Positions 43,584 through 51,847 of a stretch of DNA of 64,000 nt are shown here, piece by piece. Source of the stretch: DASZHJ01 sp963735465. Lineage in GTDB: Bacteria; Pseudomonadota; Alphaproteobacteria; ATCC43930; CGMCC-115725. Both the position numbers and the translations under genes were made by a program. The stretch's first letter is position 1, and every line of letters starts with the position of its first letter. Below the pieces are notes generated by a model that worked only from the letters and a program-made list of their open reading frames with translations, did not search any database and was not told where the DNA came from. The stretch spans positions 3,720,001-3,784,000 of the forward strand of contig CAVTLA010000001.1 in NCBI GenBank assembly GCA_963735465.1, written 5' to 3'.

Positions 43584-44830
43584 CACTTCGTCTTCATCGA
43601 CGGCCGGTCCGCCCGCTTGGGATCGGCGAAGTCGGCGTTCGGCACCAGCGGATACCAGCCGGGGCGCCCGGGATCGCGATCGTAGGGATATCCCCCCAGG
43701 GACTTGTAGAGCTCGGCGTATTTTCCGAGCTTCTCGCGGTCGAGGGTGACGCCCAGGCCGGGCCCGCGCGGCACCTCGATGGCGCCGTCGCGATAGACGA
43801 ATTTTCCGCCGGTGATGATGTCATCCTTGAGATGGTGATAGTGCGCGTCGGCGGCGAAGCCGAGGTTCGGCACCACGGCGCCCAGATGCAGCATGGTGGC
43901 GAGCTGGATGCCGAGCTCGCCGGAGGAATGCACGGCGACGCCGAGGCCGAAGGTCTCGCAGATCCCCGCCGCCTTGATGCAGGGGCGGATGCCGCCCCAG
44001 AAGGTCGTGTCGAGGAGGATCACGTCCACGGCGGTGTCGAGGATGTTGGCGGCGAGCTGCTCGAAATTCACCACCACGGTGTTGGTGGCAAGCGGCATCC
44101 GCACCTTCTCGCGCACGCGGCGCATGGCGGCCAGGCCGTAGGTCGGATCCTCGAGATAGTCGTTGTGCAGATCCTCGATGGCCTGGCCGAAATGGATCGC
44201 CTGGTCCGGCGTCAGCACGCCGTTGGGATCGTAGCGCACGCCCTCGCCCGGCACCGCCGCCGCCATGGCGCGGAAGCACTCGAGCTCGTAGTCCGGCGGG
44301 AAGACGCCGCCCTTGAGCTTGTGCGACGTGAAACCGTGCTTCGCCTTCAGCGCCAGGGTCTCGGCGACGAGCTGGTCCGCGGTCCGCACCTCGCCGCGGC
44401 CGGTCTCGGGATCGGGATAGCGGAAGAAGAGGTAGCTGGCGAAAGGCACGCGCTCGCGCACGCGACCGCCCAGGAGGTCATGGACGGGAACGCCGAGCTT
44501 CTTGCCCATGATGTCGAGACAGGCGAATTCCAGCGCCGCGTGCAGCTGGGTCCGGTTGTTGTAGAGGGACGCCGTCGGATTGCAGATCGCGAAACGCATC
44601 CGCTCCAGCTCGAAGGGATCGTGGCCCACGAGATAGGATTTGAGGCCGGCGAAGGCGAGCTCGGCGCTCTCGCCGCCGCCGCCCATCTCGCCGAGGCCGG
44701 TGATGCCCTCGTCGGTCTCCACCTCGATCACCGTGCGCACGAAGCGGCCCCAATGGGCGCCGTTGCTGTGCCGGAGCGGCGCCTCCAGGGGCATGGTGAC
44801 GGTGGTGACCTTGATGTCCGATATCTTCAC
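43583..44830 (-). CDS. Enolase-superfamily sugar acid dehydratase (glucarate dehydratase-like)
   Basis: A 415-aa mandelate racemase/enolase family enzyme. Numbered from GTG 44830 (preceded by GGGAGCGG) the catalytic features are the Lys171-x-Lys173 motif in SHKLKGG, the metal ligands Asp201 (YDPNG), Glu227 (LEDPT) and Asn250 (LATNT), and a His in VAVHSSGELGIQ. The KxKGG form and Asp-Glu-Asn metal set are those of the glucarate dehydratase subgroup, which removes water from aldarates. The exact sugar acid is not determinable. It is flanked by the GntR gene upstream and the mannitol-dehydrogenase-family gene downstream. Confidence 0.86.
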   Translation of the reverse strand: MKISDIKVTTVTMPLEAPLRHSNGAHWGRFVRTVIEVETDEGITGLGEMGGGGESAELAFAGLKSYLVGHDPFELERMRFAICNPTASLYNNRTQLHAALEFACLDIMGKKLGVPVHDLLGGRVRERVPFASYLFFRYPDPETGRGEVRTADQLVAETLALKAKHGFTSHKLKGGVFPPDYELECFRAMAAAVPGEGVRYDPNGVLTPDQAIHFGQAIEDLHNDYLEDPTYGLAAMRRVREKVRMPLATNTVVVNFEQLAANILDTAVDVILLDTTFWGGIRPCIKAAGICETFGLGVAVHSSGELGIQLATMLHLGAVVPNLGFAADAHYHHLKDDIITGGKFVYRDGAIEVPRGPGLGVTLDREKLGKYAELYKSLGGYPYDRDPGRPGWYPLVPNADFADPKRADRPSMKTK

Positions 44831-44861
44831 GGGGTCCGCTCCCAGTAAATGACCCGGCGGC

Positions 44862-45596
44862 TCATGGGCGTCGCCGTTGCCGCTTCGCCCGCGGACTCTC
44901 GAAGAAATCCGCATGCTCGGCGGAAATCCGGTCCGCCGCGGCGAAGACGGTGCGCAGATGCGCCTGCATCGCGCGCTCGGCGCCGGCAGCATCGCCGGCG
45001 GCGATCCGCTCGATGAGCGCGGTGTGCTGCTCGAAGATCATGGCGATCCAGTCGCCCTGCTCCAGGGAGAGATAGCGCACGCGGTCGAGCTGCGCCTTGG
45101 CGGCGGCGATGGTGTCCCAGACATGGGGATGGCCGGAGGCCGCCAGCAGCTTCTGATGCATCTTCTCGTCGGAAGCGAAGAAGCGGGCGCGGTCGCCGGA
45201 GGCCACCGCGCGCTCTTGCGTCTTCAGTTCCTGACGCAGCCCGCGGATCTCCTGCGCCGTGGCCTTCGCCGCGGTGAGCCGGATCGCCCGGCACTCCAGC
45301 GCCTCGCGGACGAACTGGCTGTCGGCGACGGCGGCGAGGTTGATCGGCGCCACGAAGGTGCCGACCTGGGGCACCACGCGGAGGAAGCCCTCCTCCACCA
45401 GGCGATGGAACACCTCGCGCACCGGCGTGCGGCTGACGCCGTACTGCTCCGCGATCCGCGTCTCCGACAGGTTCTCGCCCGGGCGGCGGCGTCCGGTGAT
45501 GATATCGCCGTGCAGATCCTGATAGAGCCGCGCCCCGATGGCGCGGGCGGTCTCCGCCGGAAAGGCGTCTCGCACCACGCTCGCCTGTCGCGCCAT
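44862..45596 (-). CDS. GntR family regulator with FCD ligand-binding domain
   Basis: A 244-aa FadR-type regulator. The winged helix-turn-helix is at about 20-85 (LSETRIAEQYGVSRTPVREV, then GFLRVVPQVGTFVAPINLAA) and the all-helical FCD domain follows (FVREALECRAIRLTAAKATA, FFASDEKMHQKLLAASGHPH, FEQHTALIERIAAGDAAGAE). FCD regulators of sugar acids usually repress and release DNA on binding the acid via an Asp-His3 metal site; suitable His residues are present. The start ATG 45596 follows GGGACGG. A palindrome 50 bp upstream is the expected operator. It leads the dehydratase operon and is divergent from the sugar ABC genes. Confidence 0.89.
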   Translation of the reverse strand: MARQASVVRDAFPAETARAIGARLYQDLHGDIITGRRRPGENLSETRIAEQYGVSRTPVREVFHRLVEEGFLRVVPQVGTFVAPINLAAVADSQFVREALECRAIRLTAAKATAQEIRGLRQELKTQERAVASGDRARFFASDEKMHQKLLAASGHPHVWDTIAAAKAQLDRVRYLSLEQGDWIAMIFEQHTALIERIAAGDAAGAERAMQAHLRTVFAAADRISAEHADFFESPRAKRQRRRP

Positions 45597-45645
45597 TACG
45601 TCCGTCCCACGCAATCCTCCCGGCCGGCCGCGAGCCGGCCATTTC

Positions 45646-45663
45646 TTGTATACTAGTACACAA
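45646..45663. promoter_or_regulatory. FCD/GntR-type operator palindrome
   Basis: TTGTATACTAGTACACAA is an inverted repeat broken by a single pair, closely resembling the TTGTATACnnGTATACAA sites of FadR-type regulators. It lies 50 bp upstream of the GntR gene and about 310 bp upstream of the divergent ABC binding-protein gene. The remaining 45664-45974 shows no gene and must contain the ABC promoter. Confidence 0.65.
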
Positions 45664-45974
45664 CGAAAATGACGGCAAGCGGGCCCATCGTCCGGTTCGC
45701 CAGACCGGAAAGCGCGAGGATGCCCGTCACTTTCACTGGGCAATTAAATCGGGGGGCGGCTCCGCCCGGACACGCATTCCTAGCCGTTGGTGTCGACATT
45801 GTCGCTCGCACGCGCATCACGCGCGCCGCGGCGCGAAACGCAAACCAGAATTCCGGGGGCGGCAGTTGCCGGCGCCCGAGCCGCGGCTGTACGCTTTCAC
45901 CGGCTCCGTCGCCCGCGGGCGCATGGGAGCGGAGAGGAACGACAGCGGTCCTCAGAAATTCAGGGGTGCGGAAA

Positions 45975-47329
45975 ATGAAACGGGACAAAAGCCATTCCGG
46001 CGGTATCGATCGCAGAAGCGTGCTGAAGCTGGCGGCGGGGGCCGGGCTTGCGAGTGCCAGCGGCCTCGGCCTTCGCGCCCGCCGCGCGCGCCGCCGGCGA
46101 GACGACGCTGGCGATCTGGACCGGCTTTCCGGAGCTGCAGCCGTTCTATCAGGCGGTGGGCGACGCCTATACCAAGCTGCATCCGGAGGTGAAGCTCACC
46201 TACTTCAGCACGTCGCTGCGCGAGATGGAGCAGAAGCTGAGCGCGGCGGTGCCTACCGGCACCGGGCCCGACATCTACGACATCGGCACCAACATCAGCA
46301 TCAACTTCATCGACAGCGGCTTCATCGAGCCCAACCCGGCCGACGTCGACCAGTACCTGAAGGGCGGCGCCTGGAACAAGCAGGTGGTCGACTTCTGCGC
46401 CTGGAAGGGCAAGACCTACGGGCTGCCGCTGATGGAGGGCAGCAAGGCGTCGATGTACTACAACAAGGCGATGTTCCGCGAGGCCGGGATCGCCGAGCCG
46501 CCGGCGACCTTCCCGGAGCTGATCGCGGCGGCGCAGAAGCTGGTGAAATTCGACGCGACCGGCAAGATGACCCGGAGCGGCCTCAGCCTGCGTCTCTCGG
46601 GCCAGGGCAGCGGCATCACCGAGAAGTTCCGCTATATCCTCGAGGCGGCCGGCGCCTCCGTCATCGCGCCCGCGTCCGGCGGCAAGTACCACAATAACTT
46701 CGACAACGACGCCGGGCGCGCGGCCCTGCAGTTCGTCGTCGACGCGGTGCAGAAATACAAGATCGACGATCCCAAGGTGCAGCATGACGCCGCGGCCTTC
46801 GCCGCCGGCACCACGGCGATGCTGTTCCGCGAGGCCTGGGTGATCGGCGAGATCCAGGAGAAGAACCCCAAGCTCGAGTACGGCGTGGCGCCGATCCCGA
46901 GGTGGACGGCGTCCAGCCCGCACAAGATGCTGCTGCAGCCCTGGGCGATCTACGTCAACGGCAAGAGCAGCAACCAGAAGGCGTCCTGGGAATTCCTGAA
47001 GTTCCTCACCAACCCCGAGAACTCGCTCCGCATTACCGGCGATGACGGGCTGGGTGTCGGAGCGCCAGGACGTGGACTGGAAGCCGCTCCTGGACAAGAC
47101 GCCGCAGTTCGCCACCTTCGTCTCGCCGCCCAAGGACATGACCTACTACGTCGAGCCGATCCTGACGCCCTGGGACGAGATCCAGACCAAGATGGCGGAC
47201 AAGCTCACCGCCGCCTACATCGATCCCGCCCTCAACGGCAATCCGGCCAAGCTCGCCGAGGCCGTGAAGGCGATGGCGGCGCAGACCGACCAGCTTCTGA
47301 AGGAGGCGGATCTCTACAGCGCGACGTGA
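45975..47329 (+). CDS. Sugar ABC transporter substrate-binding protein (CUT1 type), two frameshifts
   Basis: An extracellular solute-binding protein family 1 member. From ATG 45975 it has a Tat-type leader, GGIDRRSVLKLAAGAGLASA. After an indel near 46065 the mature part runs GETTLAIWTGFPELQPFYQA, VPTGTGPDIYDIGTNISINF and GSKASMYYNKAMFREAGIAE to KASWEFLKFLTNPENSLR. A second indel near 47040 leads into MTGWVSERQDVDWKPLLDKT and ADKLTAAYIDPALNGNPAKL. Restored length is about 450 aa. It binds a sugar or sugar acid for the permeases at 47502 and 48450; the palindromic repeat at 47367 lies between. Control by the divergent GntR protein is likely. Confidence 0.82.
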
Positions 47330-47366
47330 TTGTCGCGCCATCGCGAAGCGCTGGACCAGGCGCCTC

Positions 47367-47482
47367 TGCGTCCTTCGACTCGCCCGCTTCGCGGACGGCT
47401 CAGGATGAGGACAAAATTTTTGTGCCACGAAGAAAATCTCCTCATCCTGAGCCGGTGCGTCAGCACCGAGTCGAAGGACGCA
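47367..47482. repeat. Palindromic intergenic repeat, copy 5 of 5
   Basis: TGCGTCCTTCGACTCG pairs with CGAGTCGAAGGACGCA, and GGCTCAGGATGAGGA pairs with TCCTCATCCTGAGCC around a loop containing TTTTTGTGCCACGAAG. It lies 37 bp after the sugar binding-protein stop and 19 bp before the first permease start, the same operon position as copy 4. Confidence 0.9.
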
Positions 47483-47501
47483 AGGCGCTTTAGCAAGACC
47501 C

Positions 47502-48449
47502 ATGGCTGAGCAAACCCTGTCGCCGCCGCGCCCGCGGACGAATTTCCTCGCCGCCCGCTGGGGCGAACTGCGGGCGGAGTGGCGGCTGCTGCTGTTCTGC
47601 TACATGGCCCTGGCGCCGGTCATGGCGCTCTTCGCCTATGCCCGGGTGTTTCCGATCGCCTGGAGCGTGGTGCTGAGCTTCTACCGCTGGGACCTGATCC
47701 GGCCGCTGAAGCCGTTCATCGGGTTTGCCAACTACCGGCAGCTCCTCGGGGACGAGAACTTCCACCTCGCCCTGGTCAACACCGCGATCTATTCCTTCTC
47801 GACGGTCATCCTCAGCACCATCCTGGCCCTGCCGCTCGCCATCTTCCTCGCGGGCAAGGGCCGCCTCGCCGCCTTCTACCAGACGATCTACTTCCTGCCG
47901 GTCATCACGCCGATGGTGCCGATGGCGATCGCGTGGAAGTGGATCTACGACTACAACTATGGGCTCCTCAATTACGCCCTCTCCTTCCTCGGCCTCGGGC
48001 CGGTGGCCTGGCTCACCGATCCCCGCATCGCGCTCTGGGCGCTCATCATCATGGGCGTCTGGAAGATGATCGGTTACAACCTGATCCTGTTCCTGGTGGG
48101 CATCCGCAACATCCCCGAGGTCTATAACGAGGCGGCGGGCCTCGACGGCGCGACACCCTGGCAGCGCTTCCGCTACGTGACCCTGCCGCTCCTCAAGCCG
48201 ATCCTGCTCTACGTCCTCGTCACCGCCACCATCAACGCCTTCAACGTCTTCACCCAGGTCTACGTGATGACCTTGGGATCCCAGGCGGCGCCGGGACAGG
48301 CGGTGCGCGTCCTCGTCTTCGACATCTACCAGAACGGCTTCCAGTACCTGAAGATGGGCTACGCCTCGGCGGAGGCGGTGGCGCTCACCTTCATCGTGCT
48401 GGGTTTCACCATCATCCAGTTCCGCCTCGTGCGGAGCCAGGAGGGCTGA
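47502..48449 (+). CDS. Sugar ABC transporter permease (UgpA/MalF-like, CUT1)
   Basis: A 315-aa inner-membrane permease with six main hydrophobic helices. LLLFCYMALAPVMALFAYAR is helix 1; KPFIGFANYRQLLGDENFHL and ALVNTAIYSFSTVILSTILA are CUT1 signatures. The EAA loop contacting the ATPase is YNEAAGLDGATPWQRFRYVT followed by LPLLKPILLYVL. It starts 19 bp after the palindromic repeat and is directly followed by the second permease gene. Together they form the pore for the sugar or sugar acid bound by the protein at 45975. The reading frame is intact. Confidence 0.92.
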   Translation: MAEQTLSPPRPRTNFLAARWGELRAEWRLLLFCYMALAPVMALFAYARVFPIAWSVVLSFYRWDLIRPLKPFIGFANYRQLLGDENFHLALVNTAIYSFSTVILSTILALPLAIFLAGKGRLAAFYQTIYFLPVITPMVPMAIAWKWIYDYNYGLLNYALSFLGLGPVAWLTDPRIALWALIIMGVWKMIGYNLILFLVGIRNIPEVYNEAAGLDGATPWQRFRYVTLPLLKPILLYVLVTATINAFNVFTQVYVMTLGSQAAPGQAVRVLVFDIYQNGFQYLKMGYASAEAVALTFIVLGFTIIQFRLVRSQEG

Positions 48450-49312
48450 ATGCGGCGCGAAACCTCGACGGACTATTTCCGGCGCAGCCTCGGCGCGCGC
48501 ATCCTCACCCTTCTCGCCCATGGCGTCCTCATGCTGGGGGCGGTGTTCATGGTGCTGCCGATGATCTGGATGCTGGCAACCTCCTTCAAGCCGGCGACGG
48601 AGATCGTGATCTGGCCGCCGCGCCTGCTGCCGGAGGCGCCGACGCTGGCGAACTACACCGGCATCTTCGAGGTGGCGCCCTTCGCCCGCTTCTTCGCCAA
48701 CAGCATGGGCATCTCGCTGGTGGCGACGGTCAGCGTCGCCATCACCTCGCTGCTGGCGGGCGCGGTCTTCGCCAAGTACCGCTTCCCCGGCCGCGGCCTC
48801 CTTTTCGGCCTGGTCATCGCCACCGCGATCGTGCCGTCCGAGAGCTACATGATCCCGCTCTACCTGCAGCTCAACGCCATCAGTGGATCAACACCTATCA
48901 GGGCATCGTATTGCCCTATCTCATCATGAGCTTCGGCATCTTCCTGATGCGCCAGCACGTGGCGTCGGCGATCCCGACGGACTATCTGGAGGCGGCGCGG
49001 ATCGACGGCGCCTCGGAATGGTGGATCCTGATCCGCATCATCGCGCCGCTGTCGATGGCGGCGTTCAGCGCCATCGGCATCTTCGCCTTCATCCAGGCCT
49101 GGGCCGCCTTCATCTGGCCGCTGCTCATCGCCAACGACCAGCTGCTCTTCAACATGGAAGTGGGCCTGACCGCCTTCCAGTTCAAATTCAGCGCCGACTA
49201 CGGCAAGCTGATGGCGGGCTCCGTCATCAGCACGCTGCCGATGCTGGTGATCTTCCTGATCCTGCGCCGGCGCATCATCGAGAGCGTGGCGCTCACGGGC
49301 CTCAAGGGCTAG
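48450..49312 (+). CDS. Sugar ABC transporter permease (UgpE/MalG-like, CUT1), frameshifted
   Basis: The second CUT1 permease, about 287 aa when restored. It begins immediately after the first permease stop with MRRETSTDYFRRSLGARILT, followed by LMLGAVFMVLPMIWMLATSF and FAKYRFPGRGLLFGLVIATA. The frame breaks at 48880; adding one C gives LNAIQWINTYQGIVLPYLIM. It continues through the EAA loop YLEAARIDGASEWWILIRII and ends with the usual RRRIIESVALTGLKG. No ATPase gene follows; the next gene is an antitoxin. An MsmK/UgpC-type ATPase encoded elsewhere is presumably shared. Confidence 0.86.
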
Positions 49313-49552
49313 CCGGCCCCCGCGCTCCGGCAACCCGATCCTGCGCAGGCCCTCCACGAAGACGGCGATGTCCTGCGGCCGGCGGATTTGCACTTAGCGC
49401 GCTCGCTCGCCCAAATCCGGCACCCGAGCCCGGTGTCATGGCTGAATCAAGGCACCGGAGGAACCCTATAACCATCTGATCTACATAGCCTATTGTTCCC
49501 CGGTCGCCGACGCCTGGATCGCCGCCCACGTCTGATGGTTGTCTTGAAATCT

Positions 49553-49569
49553 ATGCCGTCACGTGGCAT
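49553..49569. promoter_or_regulatory. Palindrome upstream of the Xre/RES toxin-antitoxin operon
   Basis: ATGCCGTCACGTGGCAT has 5-bp arms (ATGCC/GGCAT) enclosing a CACGTG core and is followed by an AT-rich ATATTAGG. It ends 28 bp before the antitoxin start, where an autoregulatory Xre-type operator is expected. Inferred from position and symmetry. Confidence 0.5.
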
Positions 49570-49597
49570 ATATTAGGCGACACCTGACGGAATAAAC

Positions 49598-50080
49598 ATG
49601 CCCCCCGAAACGCCACACGTCGCGCAGGAGGAACGGCCGCAGATCCGGAGGACCGCTGATCTCCTGGGCGGCATGCGGGTCTTCCACTGCCGGCTCGCCG
49701 GCCCGCTCGACGTGCACTACGCAATCTCGCGCGGCTTCCCGGCACGCACGCTCACCTGTCTGGTCTCGAACGTCGGCTTGCTCAAGAAGGAGGACTTCCT
49801 TGAGCACGCCGTAGGCATGAGCGTGCGAACGATCCAGCGCTTGAAGAAGTCACCCAACAGATCGCTGAGTGCCGAGCAAAGCGGCCGCACCTGGCAGTTC
49901 GCCGAGGTGCTCACCAAAGCGACCGAGGTGCTGGGATCGCAGGAAGAAGCCGAGGAGTGGCTGCTCAAGCCCGCGATCGGGCTCGACCGGCAGCGCCCGC
50001 TCGATCTGCTCGGTACGCCCGCCGGTGCCAAGCTCGTCGAGGAATATCTCGGACGCCTTGAGTATGGCGTCTACGCGTGA
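49598..50080 (+). CDS. Type II antitoxin, Xre/MbcA/ParS (DUF2384) family
   Basis: A 160-aa antitoxin of the Xre-like/ParS family. The N-terminal DNA-binding part contains VSNVGLLKKEDFLEHAVGMS followed by VRTIQRLKKSPNRSLSAEQS, typical of Xre-like antitoxin domains. The C-terminal DUF2384 toxin-binding region is FAEVLTKATEVLGSQEEAEE with WLLKPAIGLDRQRPLDLLGT and VEEYLGRLEYGVYA, the final GxxD/YG-type ending being diagnostic. Its stop overlaps the start of the RES toxin gene by 4 bp, so the two are co-translated. It likely neutralises the toxin and represses its own promoter through the palindrome just upstream. Confidence 0.9.
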   Translation: MPPETPHVAQEERPQIRRTADLLGGMRVFHCRLAGPLDVHYAISRGFPARTLTCLVSNVGLLKKEDFLEHAVGMSVRTIQRLKKSPNRSLSAEQSGRTWQFAEVLTKATEVLGSQEEAEEWLLKPAIGLDRQRPLDLLGTPAGAKLVEEYLGRLEYGVYA

Positions 50081-50595
50081 CGCCGCTTCCGGCGCCGCTC
50101 GGCTCCGGCCAATTGGTCGCGTGGCGACTGGACCAAGCCAAGCATCAAGCGACGTGGGATAGCGGGGAGGGCGCCTATCTCTTCGGCGGCCGCTGGAACA
50201 GCGCGGGCGTTCGCGCAGTCTACTGCTCGGTCGATCCGGCAACCGCCATTCTCGAGGTCGCGGTCCATAAAGGCTTCAAGGCGCTCGACACGGTGCCACA
50301 CGTGCTGACCGAGCTCACGATCACAGCTCCGCCACGCGTCCATGTCGTCGATCCGGCGGCAGTACCCGATCCTGGTTGGCTGACGCCTGGAATTCCGGTA
50401 CCAGCTCAGCAGGCCTTCGGCGACGCGCTCCTGGCGGCCCATGGGTTGATCGCGATCCCGAGCGTGGTTTCGCGAAACAGCTGGAACGTCGTGTTCGTGG
50501 CTGCCAATGCCGCCGGCGCCTATACACAGACATTGCAGGAGCCATTCGTGATTGACTCGCGGCTCCACGCGACATCAGGTTCAGCGACACCTTAG
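50077..50595 (+). CDS. RES family NAD+-degrading toxin
   Basis: A 172-aa RES-domain protein. The defining residues are in place: Arg in FGGRWNSAGVRAVYCS, Ser in that same segment, and Glu in ATAILEVAVHKGFKALD. RES toxins (for example MbcT) destroy NAD+ and stop growth unless bound by the partner antitoxin. It starts with GTG 50077, overlapping the antitoxin stop. C-terminal segments LLAAHGLIAIPSVVSRNSWN and VVFVAANAAGAY match the family ending, which includes a conserved P-S-x-V...E/N-N element. Converges on the enamidase gene 25 bp away. Confidence 0.9.
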   Translation: MTPLPAPLGSGQLVAWRLDQAKHQATWDSGEGAYLFGGRWNSAGVRAVYCSVDPATAILEVAVHKGFKALDTVPHVLTELTITAPPRVHVVDPAAVPDPGWLTPGIPVPAQQAFGDALLAAHGLIAIPSVVSRNSWNVVFVAANAAGAYTQTLQEPFVIDSRLHATSGSATP

Positions 50596-50620
50596 ACGCC
50601 GCCAGCCAAGGTCGAACGCT

Positions 50621-51817
50621 CTAATGGCTGACCGCCTCCGGCACCCGCTCGGCGGGCGGCGTGTTGCGGGAGCGGCCGATGCGGGCGATGCCGTCGATGA
50701 CGACCATGCCGATGCCGGGCAGGTCGCCCTTGCGCACGGAATCCAGGAGATCGCGGCCGGCGGAATGCTGGGCGCGGTCCATCAGCACGAAATCGGCGGC
50801 GCGGCCGGGCTCGATCAGGCCGCAGTCGAGGCCGCGGATCCGCGCGGTGTTGCCGGTGGCGAAGCAGAAGGCGAGCTCCGCCGGCGTGTCGCCGATCGAC
50901 GAAAGGAGCGCGATCATGCGGAGGATGCCGAGGGGCTGCACGCCGGAGCCTGCCGGCGAATCCGTGCCGAGGATCACCCGCGGCAGCTGCTTCAGCTCCC
51001 GCGCCGTGCGCAGCGCGTGGAGCGCCGACAGCTCGTTGCCGTTGTGCACGATCTCGATGGCACGCCGCGAACGATCGCAAAGCACCTCGATCTGCTCGAG
51101 GGACAGCGAGGTGTGGCCGCCGTTGATGTGGCCGATGACGTCCGCGTCCGCCGCCAGGATCACGTCCTTGTCGATGTAGCCGGACCCCGGCACCGAGGGG
51201 CCGCCGGTGTGGATCGTCGATTGGATGCCATATTTGCGCGCCCAGCCCACCATGCGGCCGGCCTCGTCGCCGGCTTTGACCGAGCCCAACCCCACCTCGC
51301 CCAGGAGCTTGACGCCGGCCTTCGCCATCTCGGCGAAATCCTCCTCCACCATGCCGGTCTCCAGCACCGGCGCCCCCGCATGCACCTTGACGCCGCCGGG
51401 CCGGAAATTGGCAAAGGCGCGCTGGGCCGTGATCGCCAGCGCCTTGACGCCGACGACGTCGCGCGGCCGGCCGGGCAGATGCACCTCGCCGGCGGAGACC
51501 ATGGTGGTGACGCCGCCGTTGAGAAACGAATCGATCCAGCCGAGCTGGGACTGCCGCGGCGTCCAGTCGCCGAAAACGGGATGCACGTGGCTGTCGATGA
51601 GACCCGGCGACAGCGCCGAGCCCTTGGCGTCGATGACGGTCTTGGCATTGGCGGTATCGACATTGCCGGATCTACCCACCGCCGTGATGCGGCCATCCAC
51701 GGCCACCACCGTATCCGCATCGAGGATCGGCCGCTGGAGATCGCCGCTCAGCAGCAATCCGATGTTGCGGATGACCAGCTTTCCCGTGGGCCCGCCCGCC
51801 GTTGCCGCCTCTGCCAT
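50621..51817 (-). CDS. Enamidase-like amidohydrolase
   Basis: A 398-aa amidohydrolase strongly resembling enamidase of Eubacterium barkeri, which hydrolyses 1,4,5,6-tetrahydro-6-oxonicotinate to 2-formylglutarate and ammonia. The metal ligands are visible: His77 and His79 (DSHVHP), Glu174 (GEVGLG), His203 (IHTGG), His230 (IGHINGG) and Asp286 (LGTDSPAG). Whole-protein landmarks such as GGVTTMVSAGEVHLPGRPRD, FRPGGVKVHAGAPVLE and SRNTPPAERV are shared with the characterised enzyme as I recall it. ATG 51817 follows GGGAGAG. It is the last gene of the MarR-molybdenum hydroxylase-reductase operon. The substrate is presumably a reduced, oxygenated N-heterocycle. Confidence 0.85.
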   Translation of the reverse strand: MAEAATAGGPTGKLVIRNIGLLLSGDLQRPILDADTVVAVDGRITAVGRSGNVDTANAKTVIDAKGSALSPGLIDSHVHPVFGDWTPRQSQLGWIDSFLNGGVTTMVSAGEVHLPGRPRDVVGVKALAITAQRAFANFRPGGVKVHAGAPVLETGMVEEDFAEMAKAGVKLLGEVGLGSVKAGDEAGRMVGWARKYGIQSTIHTGGPSVPGSGYIDKDVILAADADVIGHINGGHTSLSLEQIEVLCDRSRRAIEIVHNGNELSALHALRTARELKQLPRVILGTDSPAGSGVQPLGILRMIALLSSIGDTPAELAFCFATGNTARIRGLDCGLIEPGRAADFVLMDRAQHSAGRDLLDSVRKGDLPGIGMVVIDGIARIGRSRNTPPAERVPEAVSH

Positions 51818-51847
51818 GATCAACTCTCCCGCTTCAATATGTGAAAC

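Noticed and set aside
977..47482. The five ~115-bp palindromes as terminal inverted repeats of transposons
   Set aside because: Each copy is a self-contained hairpin whose arms are separated by fewer than 50 bp; no target duplications or transposase genes accompany them.
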